Assembly: GCA_052273625.1 (NCBI GenBank)
Contig: DAVZHW010000032.1
Coordinates: 1-20,187, forward strand
Reading direction: 5' to 3'
DNA length: 20,187 nt
DNA from: Fimenecus sp052273625
GTDB taxonomy: Bacteria; Bacillota; Clostridia; Oscillospirales; Acutalibacteraceae
Shown here: positions 13,394-20,187 of the stretch, one piece after another
How the letters are laid out: every line of letters begins with the position of its first letter
How positions within the stretch are numbered: position 1 is the first letter of the stretch
Program-made: the position numbers and the translations under genes
The notes under the pieces: generated by a model
Database searches by the model: none
Seen by the model: the letters and a program-made list of their open reading frames with translations, nothing else
What the model was told of the DNA's origin: nothing

Positions 13394-14074
13394 CTATCCT
13401 CCTATGCCGACTCCATTTGTATATTTAATAATTTGTGGCAAATCATCCAATGTGAACTTTATCTCACTGTTCATTCTATTGCCTTTCTCGGCAGCAGCTT
13501 TAAAATCAGACAATTGCTCGTCCGATTTTTCACAATATGCCCTTAGCTCTATATTTATTGAGTTGTTTGCCTCTGCAAATGAATCAAACTTCTCTTTTGT
13601 TTTATTAAAATCATCCTTAGTAACAACATATGCTACAAAATCAGCTTGATTGTTTTTGGCAAAATCTTCAAACGATATATTTGGATTTGTTTCGTCAGTT
13701 ATTGATGGTCTTGATTCTACTAAAACTTCTGTAGTGCTTCCCAATTCTTCTTTTATAATCTCACACATTTTACGGCACACACATACCGAAATATAATCAT
13801 CATATAAGAGATTTCCTTCTTTTCCAATTTCGGCAATAAAAACATCATTTACATTATCAACAGGATAACACTGCACCTTATATGTGTTGTTTGTTAGCGT
13901 ACCAAACCTTTCTCCTATTGCATTTACTTGAAATTCTTTGTTGTACTTTTCCTCTAATAAATCTTGTGCTAAATGTATTTGTTTTTTTGTAGAGTTGTCT
14001 ACCATACATCCACTACCTCCTATCGCAATAATTATTACTAAAGCCAATGATAAAAATGCTTTTGTTTTTTTCAT
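13394..14074 (-). CDS. Lipoprotein, candidate immunity protein for the lipase (TilA-like role)
   Basis: 226 residues with a Lys-rich N terminus, hydrophobic core and a lipobox-like IGGSGC, Cys23 (Gly at -3 is atypical). The mature part is acidic, alpha/beta-like, with a cysteine cluster CVCRKMC. I do not recognise a named family. The stop codon is 4 nt before the lipase ATG, and the lipase SD lies in its last codons, so the pair is translationally coupled with the lipoprotein first, as expected for immunity before toxin. A surface-anchored lipoprotein is the right location to neutralise an extracellular phospholipase; TilA does this for TslA in S. aureus. SD AGGTG. Confidence 0.65.
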   Translation of the reverse strand: MKKTKAFLSLALVIIIAIGGSGCMVDNSTKKQIHLAQDLLEEKYNKEFQVNAIGERFGTLTNNTYKVQCYPVDNVNDVFIAEIGKEGNLLYDDYISVCVCRKMCEIIKEELGSTTEVLVESRPSITDETNPNISFEDFAKNNQADFVAYVVTKDDFNKTKEKFDSFAEANNSINIELRAYCEKSDEQLSDFKAAAEKGNRMNSEIKFTLDDLPQIIKYTNGVGIGG

Positions 14075-14123
14075 ATTATTACACCTATATAATCAAGTCA
14101 AGCTTGTAATTTTCGAGTTTATA

Positions 14124-14153
14124 TGGATGGGCAAGGGAAAACTTGCCCATCCA
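14124..14153 (-). other. Perfect 12-bp hairpin inside the T7SS operon
   Basis: Arms 14124-14135 and 14142-14153 (TGGATGGGCAAG and its complement) enclose a 6-nt loop, in the 93-nt gap between the second WXG100 gene and the lipoprotein. The following bases (UAUAAACUCG) are not a U-tract, so it is not a standard terminator. It probably marks partial termination, an RNA-processing point or a 3' stabiliser of the upstream genes. Confidence 0.6.
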
Positions 14154-14167
14154 AGCTATTTCATTGC

Positions 14168-14473
14168 TTACTTAAAAGCGTCTGCAAGATTTGTGTTTGC
14201 AGTCTCAGTTGCCTGATAATCGGCAGATACATTCTGTCTTAAGAATTTCACATATGCATCAATAACATCGTGATAATTCTGGAAATACTTAGCTGCAAAA
14301 GAATCATATGCCGCAACAGTTGCCTGAGCAGCTTCTCCCTGCCATGTTGAGTTTAAGCTTTTCATTGCTGATTGGCTTTCTTCAAGAGTAGTTTTTAATT
14401 TTTTGTTGCTGTTATCAACACTTGTAGCAATAGCCTCAACCTGATCGGTACTGATTTTAATTGTTCCAGCCAT
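14168..14473 (-). CDS. WXG100 protein, EsxA-like
   Basis: A 101-residue canonical ESAT-6/WXG100 protein: two helices around W44-Q45-G46, C-terminal YQATE (86-90) matching YxxxD/E, ending NLADAFK. Such proteins are small secreted dimers and core components of type VII systems. It lies 18 nt after the other WQG gene; the two probably form a pair. SD AAGGGG. Its tail resembles that of the WDS protein at 11213, suggesting shared origin. Confidence 0.93.
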   Translation of the reverse strand: MAGTIKISTDQVEAIATSVDNSNKKLKTTLEESQSAMKSLNSTWQGEAAQATVAAYDSFAAKYFQNYHDVIDAYVKFLRQNVSADYQATETANTNLADAFK

Positions 14474-14491
14474 TTCTATACCCCTTTCTGA

Positions 14492-14794
14492 TTAGTTAGC
14501 AAGATTTTTTACCGCTGCGGTAATAGCATCCTGACGCTGCTTGTAGTTTGATGATTGCTGAGCAAGAGCTTCAGAACAACTGCTAAGTTTGCGAGCCATC
14601 TGACTAAGCTCTTCAGTAAAGCCTTTGATCTGATTGCAAAATGCAATGTTGTCTTCACCCTGCCAAGCATCGCCCATTGTTGTCGCATCTGCCATCAATT
14701 GCTTTGCAATAGTATCATATGTAGATGAGAGCTCTGCAAGCTTTGAAGAAGCGGCATCAAGCTTTGAAGGATCAACTTGAATGTTCTTTCCCAT
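14492..14794 (-). CDS. WXG100 protein, EsxB/YukE-like
   Basis: 100 residues with W44-Q45-G46 (DAWQGED) between two long helices; Cys55 and Cys74 are present. No clear YxxxD/E at the tail, so in a heterodimer the partner at 14168 would provide the export signal. SD AAGGAG. It lies 26 nt after esaB. Core T7SS component or substrate. Confidence 0.92.
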   Translation of the reverse strand: MGKNIQVDPSKLDAASSKLAELSSTYDTIAKQLMADATTMGDAWQGEDNIAFCNQIKGFTEELSQMARKLSSCSEALAQQSSNYKQRQDAITAAVKNLAN

Positions 14795-14820
14795 AACTTT
14801 TTCTCCTTATAAAATAATAT

Positions 14821-15072
14821 TTATATCAACATCAGCTTTGAACCGTTTTTGATTTCAAGTTCATACACCGACAAATTGATATTAAAAATGTTGCCTGTCT
14901 TTGCATCGCAAAGTATTGTTGAATAATCCGGTTTAAATTTTCCTCCGGAAAGCTCCGCTAATGATTTCGATACCAACAAAACAACTTCGCTCATCTTACT
15001 TGTTTGAGGGATGAATACATCAAACGAACGACCGGCTGCGGGAACTGATACTTCCACTAATACCTTATCCAT
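14821..15072 (-). CDS. esaB: EsaB/YukD ubiquitin-like T7SS protein
   Basis: 83 residues, a ubiquitin-fold small cytosolic protein of T7SSb loci: VLVEVSVPAAGRSFDVFIPQ at the N terminus, LSVYELEIKNGSKLMLI at the C terminus. The ATG at 15070-15072 has AGGAGGG at good spacing; an upstream in-frame ATG overlaps that SD. The start overlaps the essC stop by 8 nt, indicating translational coupling. EsaB/YukD is required for T7b secretion, though its exact role is unsettled. Confidence 0.88.
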   Translation of the reverse strand: MDKVLVEVSVPAAGRSFDVFIPQTSKMSEVVLLVSKSLAELSGGKFKPDYSTILCDAKTGNIFNINLSVYELEIKNGSKLMLI

Positions 15073-18000
15073 AATCATTGCCCTCCTCATCGTTAATAAG
15101 CTTTATCTTTGTTGCTCTGCCTGAAACAATCGAATAACCAAACAAGGTTGAAATATCTTCATTCATATCACTTGTTGTCTTATTCAATTTAATATAATAT
15201 TGATCTGCTACACCGCTGCCTATCCAAATACCGTCAGTTTGAGACACATTTGAAACATACCATTTCTCATAGTTAAACGATGAAATATTCTTAGATGTTT
15301 CGGCAATTACAATATAGACGTTTAAGTCGGTATTTCCCTTTTCCAAAATCAAACCGAGCTTTTCCGATTGAACCTCACTCAGCTGCATCTGCAAGTCCTT
15401 TAATGACGGAATTATATACATTATCGCCGGATATTCCGGGCAAGCCGAATCGGATTCTAAAGCGGTTTTTATTGTATTATGTCTCTCAAGAACTATATCA
15501 AACAAATTTTCAACTTCGGCAGCTATATCTTTTTTGGCAACCATATGCTTAACCGCTGCCGCACAATTTGGGATTGAATCAGAATAATCCAATAATACTG
15601 TATCAATTTTAGAAACAGTTGCGGTTATTCTTGAAAATCCTGATATAAATCCGTTATAATCCTTACCCTCAGACTGAATAATCGAAATATAATTCTTTGA
15701 AAAATCAAACTTATTGATTTCCAAAGAGGATGTTTCAACACCAATGGGTATAAATAAAGACTGTTCGCTGACATAAGGCGATATAAATCCTGTGTTTACC
15801 TCATCGGGAAGTACCGGTATAGCTTTTGCTTTTACTTTATTTTGCTTTTGTAATTTTTCGCAATACTCTCTGATTGCGACAAATTGATTTTCAGCATCAA
15901 AAGCAGTTGCGGTTTGGAACTCATATATTTCCTCTATCTTACATAAGCCTCGTCCTTTGCATTTTGAGGGAACAAGCCCCTCGGTTTTTCCTAAGACAGC
16001 CGCATAGTCGGTTTCATCTGTCATTTGAAGAACAACAGACTGTCCTATATTTTGTTGCATCCTGAAGCGTATTGTGTTCGGACTTGTTGCGGTCATTACA
16101 AAATAAATTCCGTATTTTGTTCCCTCACGAGTCAACTTGAGCATTTCACCTTCAAAGTCATCGTATATTTCCTGAAATGCAGCATAGTTATTTATCACAA
16201 CAACTATTTGCGGTACTTTTTTATCAGAATTCTTATTATATTCGAATAAGTCTCCACCGTAATCAGCAAACAATTTTTTCCTTGTTTGAATTTGACCCAA
16301 TAAAAGTTTAATTAAATTAGTGACTTTTTCACTTTCGTGAGACAATACAACATCTCCGACTTGAGGTGCTTTTCGAAACGCAGTCATAGTCTCGGCTGAA
16401 AAGTCAAGAATATAAACATTTAATTCTTCAGGAGTATATGTATTCAGTAACGAATACATCATAGTATTAAGCATCGTTGTTTTTCCGCTTCCCGCAGATC
16501 CATAAACAACTATATTTCCGCCCCTTGTTATTGATACAGAGAAGATGTTTTGGCTCTGATTCATTGGATCGTCATACTCGCCGATAACCGCCTCCAATTC
16601 AAAAGCAGGACGAACATAATTGTATTTCTGCTTAACCTCGTCAACAAAAATTTTCTCGGGAATAGGTTCCAGCCAAAGAGGTCTTACGGAAATGTTTTCT
16701 TGAACCGCAATTTCTGCCAAATAATCTGTGATGGCATCAATTTGCTTTTTCGGCTTTTTCAGGCTCTTTTTTCTGTCCATTTTCGCAGAACCGATAACAC
16801 GACCGACATTATCAATTACTTCAATGCTATCGTCTATTTGCTGTTCGACCTTGTCGGACGGATAATAAGGAGCCCCAGACCAAGCCGATTGTCCCAATTT
16901 GAACATCTCATTATATCCGACTTGAAGATAAAATCGACCTGTATCTTGAAGCTCTGCCGCCTCGGGTCTTTTCAGCATATCCATACTGTCGGATTTATCT
17001 TGTACACGCAAACAGGCTTTGAACTTAGCGTTAGACCAAATTTGGTCATCTACAACACCACTCGGCTTTTGTGTTGCCAATATAAGATGTACGCCTAAGC
17101 TACGACCTATACGAGCCGCACTGACAAGCTGAGCCATAAATTCAGGTTGTTGAGATTTAAGTTCGGCAAATTCGTCGGAAATAATAAATAAATGTTGTAA
17201 CGGCTCTTCAACAGTTCCCTCTCGGTGCATTTTTTGGTATTTATAAATATCAATATTACTTATTCCGGTTTTTTTACTAGCTTCCGCAAAAATACTTTGA
17301 CGGCGTCTCAACTCACTTTGAATAGAAATAAGCGATCTGTTAATTGCCGAACCATCCAAGTTTGTAATAATGCCCGCAACATGAGGAAGATTTTCAAACG
17401 CTTTTGCCATTCCGCCGCCCTTATAGTCGATAAGCACAAAAGCCACTTCGTCCGGGTGATAATTGATTGCCAATGACAATATATATGTCATAATAAATTC
17501 CGATTTACCTGAACCGGTCATGCCTGCAACCAAGCCATGAGGGCCATGATATTTTTCATGCAAGTCAATCTTAAAGGCATCGCCGATAGTATCAACTCCG
17601 ACCTGTGCTTCCAAAGTTTTTGTCGGGTCGTTTTCTTTCCATCTGTTCAGCACATTAAGATGCTCGATTTTTCCAACCCCATACATTTCCAAAAAGGTTA
17701 TCATCTTCGGCAATATATAGGTTTCATCTCCGCTGTTGAGCTTGATATTTGATAACATTACACTCAAATTATCAAGATTCTTATTACAATAAATATCAGG
17801 CCTAAATTCTATAGCCTTTCCGGAAACATCATTTTTATTATAAATTCTGCCTGCGTTGCCATTAAGCTCAATAATATTGCTGCACTCTTTTGGAAGATTT
17901 TTCAATTCATCAAAAAATGTTAAAACTGAAAAATGCAAATTCTTTTTACTTTCATATATCTTCTTGAGAATATCTGCTCTAAGCGATAAATCTTTATCAA

Positions 18001-19600
18001 AAGCAAAAATTATATAGTAAGGATTTACATCTTCAAGCTCATCATCTTTGAAATTTCTTCTTGATTCAAGCTCTGCATCAAGATATGATGATATATCTTT
18101 AATATCATCATAGTTATTTGCTAAAAATCTGAAAGACTTATCATCATTCCAAATGTGTGGCAACCATTTAACATAATTCAGCTCGTTTTTGTCGTTGTCA
18201 CCAAAAATAATGACAAATTTCACTTCATCATAGCTATATAATGTTGACAGTTGTAAAATCAAGCCATTGGCAAAATTTATAGCATCGCTTCTGTCTCCGA
18301 TTATACCTGTTACACGATTTTCAAAAAGAGAAACCGTAATAGGCACATCCTCAATGGTATGCTCCGCTTCACATATATCGAGCAATTGTTCCTCTAATGC
18401 GTCTCGTTCAATTTCAAACTTTCTCTCAGGATATTCAATCCTTGCATCCATCGAAACCGAACCTTTGCCGAGGCTGACTCTTAAGAAATCGTTTTGTCCA
18501 AAAGAATGATCCCACAGAGTTCTGTTTCTATTGACTATTCTATTGGCACATTCCTCTATGCTAACACTGTTTTCAAGCAAAATTTGTCTTTGCTTTAAGC
18601 ATTCTTCAGCAAACGATTTCCTTATACGGTCTAAATAACCCTTGTATTTTTCCTGCCTGAGCAACTCTTTTTGTGTTCTTTTCTTTTTCTCATATTTTTT
18701 CGATATAATAGGCCACATAACAGTTCCGAGCAACATAAATAATGAAGTTACCGCCGATAAAACGTTACCCTGCATCATACCGAAGATTCCGGTAGCCAAC
18801 GAAGCCATACCCATTGTCATTGACGGTCCAATCGCCATCATTAAAGGCATTTCTTCACCAAGCTGGTTTTGCGGAGGTGCATCAATCTTAAACACAGCTG
18901 TTTCAATATCTCTTTTGAACCTTGGCGAACGAAAGAAAAACTCGTCCTGAACTTCATCGAAATCAAAATCGCTATATGAATCATCTACTGTCTGCGGCAC
19001 AAAATCCAACAACAAATTAGTATTGATTTTAACACTGTTATCAGGATTATTAATCGCTATCATATTCTTGCCGACAATGATTACAGTACCCATTATATAC
19101 ACTATGTCTCCATATGACAGCACGCTTGATACAACTCTTTTTCCGTTTACGAACGTACCGTTTGAGCTCCCATTATCAACAACACCCCAATTACCGTTCA
19201 AAAATGACAATTCCGCATGATTGCTTGAAACATAATTATTGTTAATAATGATAGAGTTGTTTGAGTTTCTTCCTATTGATAATTTCATATCCTTATTAAA
19301 CAAATATTTTTTGAACTCAACTCTGTCATCCGTACTCGGCTCTGCAAAAACAAAACATTTATCATGAGTTTTTTTGCTTTTGAGATTATAAATATTCATT
19401 TCTTTTATCTCACAAGATTCAACCTCTTGCTTATTATCTATAATAACATTCTGTTTTGTTGCTTTTAATATCCACCTGTCATCTATTCCTTCAATATTTA
19501 CCCTTTCTCCGAAATTTGATGTCAGAGAATACTGTCCCTTTATTTTATTAGGCAAAGTAATTGACAACATTGCATTTTTGTTAAGCAGCGATACTATCAT
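15065..19600 (-). CDS. essC: Type VII secretion ATPase EssC
   Basis: 1511 residues, close to S. aureus EssC. The N terminus has an FHA-like domain (about 105-180: GRNSNNS, SSNHAE, NGSSNGTFVNGKR), probably preceded by a second degenerate one. Two TM helices lie at about 252-275 and 280-300. Then come FtsK/SpoIIIE-type ATPase domains: D1 Walker A GMTGSGKS (Lys699) with IDYKGGG and a FIISDEFAEL Walker B; D2 Walker A GSAGSGKT (Lys1040) with VVVINNYAAF in the Walker B position, where the usual acidic residue is not evident; and a degenerate D3 ending near GIWIGSGVADQ. The motor recognises WXG100 and effector tails. SD AAGGG 4 nt before the ATG. First gene of the operon, unlike the usual order with esx genes first. 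Confidence 0.96.
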   Translation of the reverse strand: MIVSLLNKNAMLSITLPNKIKGQYSLTSNFGERVNIEGIDDRWILKATKQNVIIDNKQEVESCEIKEMNIYNLKSKKTHDKCFVFAEPSTDDRVEFKKYLFNKDMKLSIGRNSNNSIIINNNYVSSNHAELSFLNGNWGVVDNGSSNGTFVNGKRVVSSVLSYGDIVYIMGTVIIVGKNMIAINNPDNSVKINTNLLLDFVPQTVDDSYSDFDFDEVQDEFFFRSPRFKRDIETAVFKIDAPPQNQLGEEMPLMMAIGPSMTMGMASLATGIFGMMQGNVLSAVTSLFMLLGTVMWPIISKKYEKKKRTQKELLRQEKYKGYLDRIRKSFAEECLKQRQILLENSVSIEECANRIVNRNRTLWDHSFGQNDFLRVSLGKGSVSMDARIEYPERKFEIERDALEEQLLDICEAEHTIEDVPITVSLFENRVTGIIGDRSDAINFANGLILQLSTLYSYDEVKFVIIFGDNDKNELNYVKWLPHIWNDDKSFRFLANNYDDIKDISSYLDAELESRRNFKDDELEDVNPYYIIFAFDKDLSLRADILKKIYESKKNLHFSVLTFFDELKNLPKECSNIIELNGNAGRIYNKNDVSGKAIEFRPDIYCNKNLDNLSVMLSNIKLNSGDETYILPKMITFLEMYGVGKIEHLNVLNRWKENDPTKTLEAQVGVDTIGDAFKIDLHEKYHGPHGLVAGMTGSGKSEFIMTYILSLAINYHPDEVAFVLIDYKGGGMAKAFENLPHVAGIITNLDGSAINRSLISIQSELRRRQSIFAEASKKTGISNIDIYKYQKMHREGTVEEPLQHLFIISDEFAELKSQQPEFMAQLVSAARIGRSLGVHLILATQKPSGVVDDQIWSNAKFKACLRVQDKSDSMDMLKRPEAAELQDTGRFYLQVGYNEMFKLGQSAWSGAPYYPSDKVEQQIDDSIEVIDNVGRVIGSAKMDRKKSLKKPKKQIDAITDYLAEIAVQENISVRPLWLEPIPEKIFVDEVKQKYNYVRPAFELEAVIGEYDDPMNQSQNIFSVSITRGGNIVVYGSAGSGKTTMLNTMMYSLLNTYTPEELNVYILDFSAETMTAFRKAPQVGDVVLSHESEKVTNLIKLLLGQIQTRKKLFADYGGDLFEYNKNSDKKVPQIVVVINNYAAFQEIYDDFEGEMLKLTREGTKYGIYFVMTATSPNTIRFRMQQNIGQSVVLQMTDETDYAAVLGKTEGLVPSKCKGRGLCKIEEIYEFQTATAFDAENQFVAIREYCEKLQKQNKVKAKAIPVLPDEVNTGFISPYVSEQSLFIPIGVETSSLEINKFDFSKNYISIIQSEGKDYNGFISGFSRITATVSKIDTVLLDYSDSIPNCAAAVKHMVAKKDIAAEVENLFDIVLERHNTIKTALESDSACPEYPAIMYIIPSLKDLQMQLSEVQSEKLGLILEKGNTDLNVYIVIAETSKNISSFNYEKWYVSNVSQTDGIWIGSGVADQYYIKLNKTTSDMNEDISTLFGYSIVSGRATKIKLINDEEGNDYG

Positions 19601-20017
19601 AAAACCCTTTTTACCTCATCCCATATTTATTGTTTATTCATTGTGTACTGCAATAACGAATTATATCTACATTTATTAATGCAATCCACAGTTTCATTTT
19701 TCTTAATAACCGATAAGCAACGTAAATTCGCCTTATTTTTTTCAACCTAATCTACTAAAAGTCACTCATATAATTATATATATGCTTATACTAACATTTA
19801 CTTTTATGCGTTTCAATACATTCGTGGTGAAGAACGAAGTTTGCGTGGTAAAAAACATAATATCCGCACTTTCTACCCCTAAATAATTATCAATCTTTAT
19901 GATAGTAACCGTTAATTGTTGTAAATTCACAAATTCCGTTTTCGTACGGCAGGACAGGGCTTGCCCCTGTCCGCAGCAAATTTCATATAAAATCAAATCC
20001 ACGGATAACCGCATTTT
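19601..20017. other. Gene-free region upstream of essC
   Basis: No convincing gene; the one open frame (about 82 codons) has low-complexity, non-family sequence. It holds the candidate essC promoter, a 13-nt direct repeat CGTGGTGAAGAAC / CGTGGTAAAAAAC (19823-19835 and 19844-19856, 11/13 identical, 21-bp period), and a GC-rich hairpin GGACAGGG-cttg-CCCCTGTCC (19952-19972) of the kind seen at 4351-4359. Confidence 0.5.
19660..19688 (-). promoter_or_regulatory. Candidate promoter of the T7SS operon
   Basis: Minus strand TATAAT (19665-19660) is perfect; 17 nt upstream is TGGATT (19688-19683), a 3/6 match to -35. The expected start near 19653 gives a leader of about 50 nt. The weak -35 suggests activator dependence. 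Confidence 0.4.
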
Positions 20018-20187
20018 CAGCCTCCCTTGTGTAAAGGGAGGTGCCGAACGAGCGTGAGGCGGAGGGATTGTAAGGCTGATTTTATATGATTTTTGTAAAA
20101 CTCCCTCAGTCGTTTTTCGTAGAAAAATGACTGAGGGAGAGATAACGAAAATTTGATTTTTATTGCTTTCTCTCCCTCCGAGTTGCC
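20018..20187. repeat. Hairpin-repeat element, truncated by the window edge
   Basis: Starts with CAGCCTCCCTTGTGTAAAG. Positions 20018-20073 match 4711-4766 in inverted orientation (54/56). A long imperfect hairpin CTCCCTCAGTC...GACTGAGGGAG follows at 20101-20139. Positions 20133-20178 match 4435-4480 in direct orientation (43/46). It is non-coding and belongs to the mosaic family of 4388-4768. Confidence 0.7.

Noticed and set aside
16550..17098. 182-codon open frame on the plus strand inside essC
   Set aside because: It is antisense to the ATPase domains of EssC and is explained as a shadow of that conserved frame.
19766..20014. 82-codon leftward open frame upstream of essC
   Set aside because: The sequence is AT-rich with a low-complexity tail and no family resemblance, and it runs into the GC-rich repeat region. 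I see no persuasive ribosome binding site.

Overview
The window looks like a chromosomal segment from a low-to-moderate GC, endospore-lineage Firmicute of the class Clostridia, probably a Ruminococcaceae/Oscillospiraceae-type gut or rumen anaerobe. This rests on a SpoIIID homologue, Gram-positive lipoproteins, a Firmicutes-type (T7SSb) EssC secretion ATPase, strong GGAGG Shine-Dalgarno (SD) sites, tRNA-Pro with encoded CCA, and intergenic mosaics of 'CTCCCTC/GAGGGAG' hairpin repeats. The taxonomic call is inference.

Left part (1-4184): a leftward housekeeping block, tsaE-tsaB-rpiB, then upp with its own promoter, then spoIIID. The spoIIID SD is buried in a 20-bp stem that also looks like the upp terminator. 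Divergent to this block is a RodA/FtsW-family gene with an unusually structured leader that can fold over its own SD. A gene-free stretch (4185-4860) follows, holding two convergent terminators and MITE-like hairpin repeats.

Middle part (4861-10323): a leftward MacA-like adaptor plus MacB/FtsX-like permease with no ATPase gene beside them; a small rightward lipoprotein; a leftward patatin-like phospholipase with a charged C-terminal extension; tRNA-Pro(UGG) behind a perfect consensus promoter and in front of a strong terminator; and a GNAT acetyltransferase.

Right part (10370-19665): one leftward type VII secretion operon in the order essC, esaB, two WXG100 genes, a stable hairpin, a lipoprotein, a lipase, three small helical/WXG100-like genes, an FHA-domain protein, and a strong terminator. 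The lipase has its catalytic GHSLGG domain at the N terminus and a WXG-like helical segment at the C terminus, the 'reverse' layout of TslA-class T7SS lipase toxins. The lipoprotein encoded 4 nt upstream is the obvious candidate immunity protein (TilA-like), and the small helical proteins are candidate targeting partners (TlaA-like). EssA, EssB and EsaA are not encoded in the window. The right edge (19601-20187) is gene-free and ends in the same repeat family found at 4388-4768.

Most noteworthy: the lipase/lipoprotein/helical-partner module with a shared Cys-Ala-Asp-Cys motif, the spoIIID stem that hides its SD and contains a possible sigma-E promoter, and the structured rodA-like leader.
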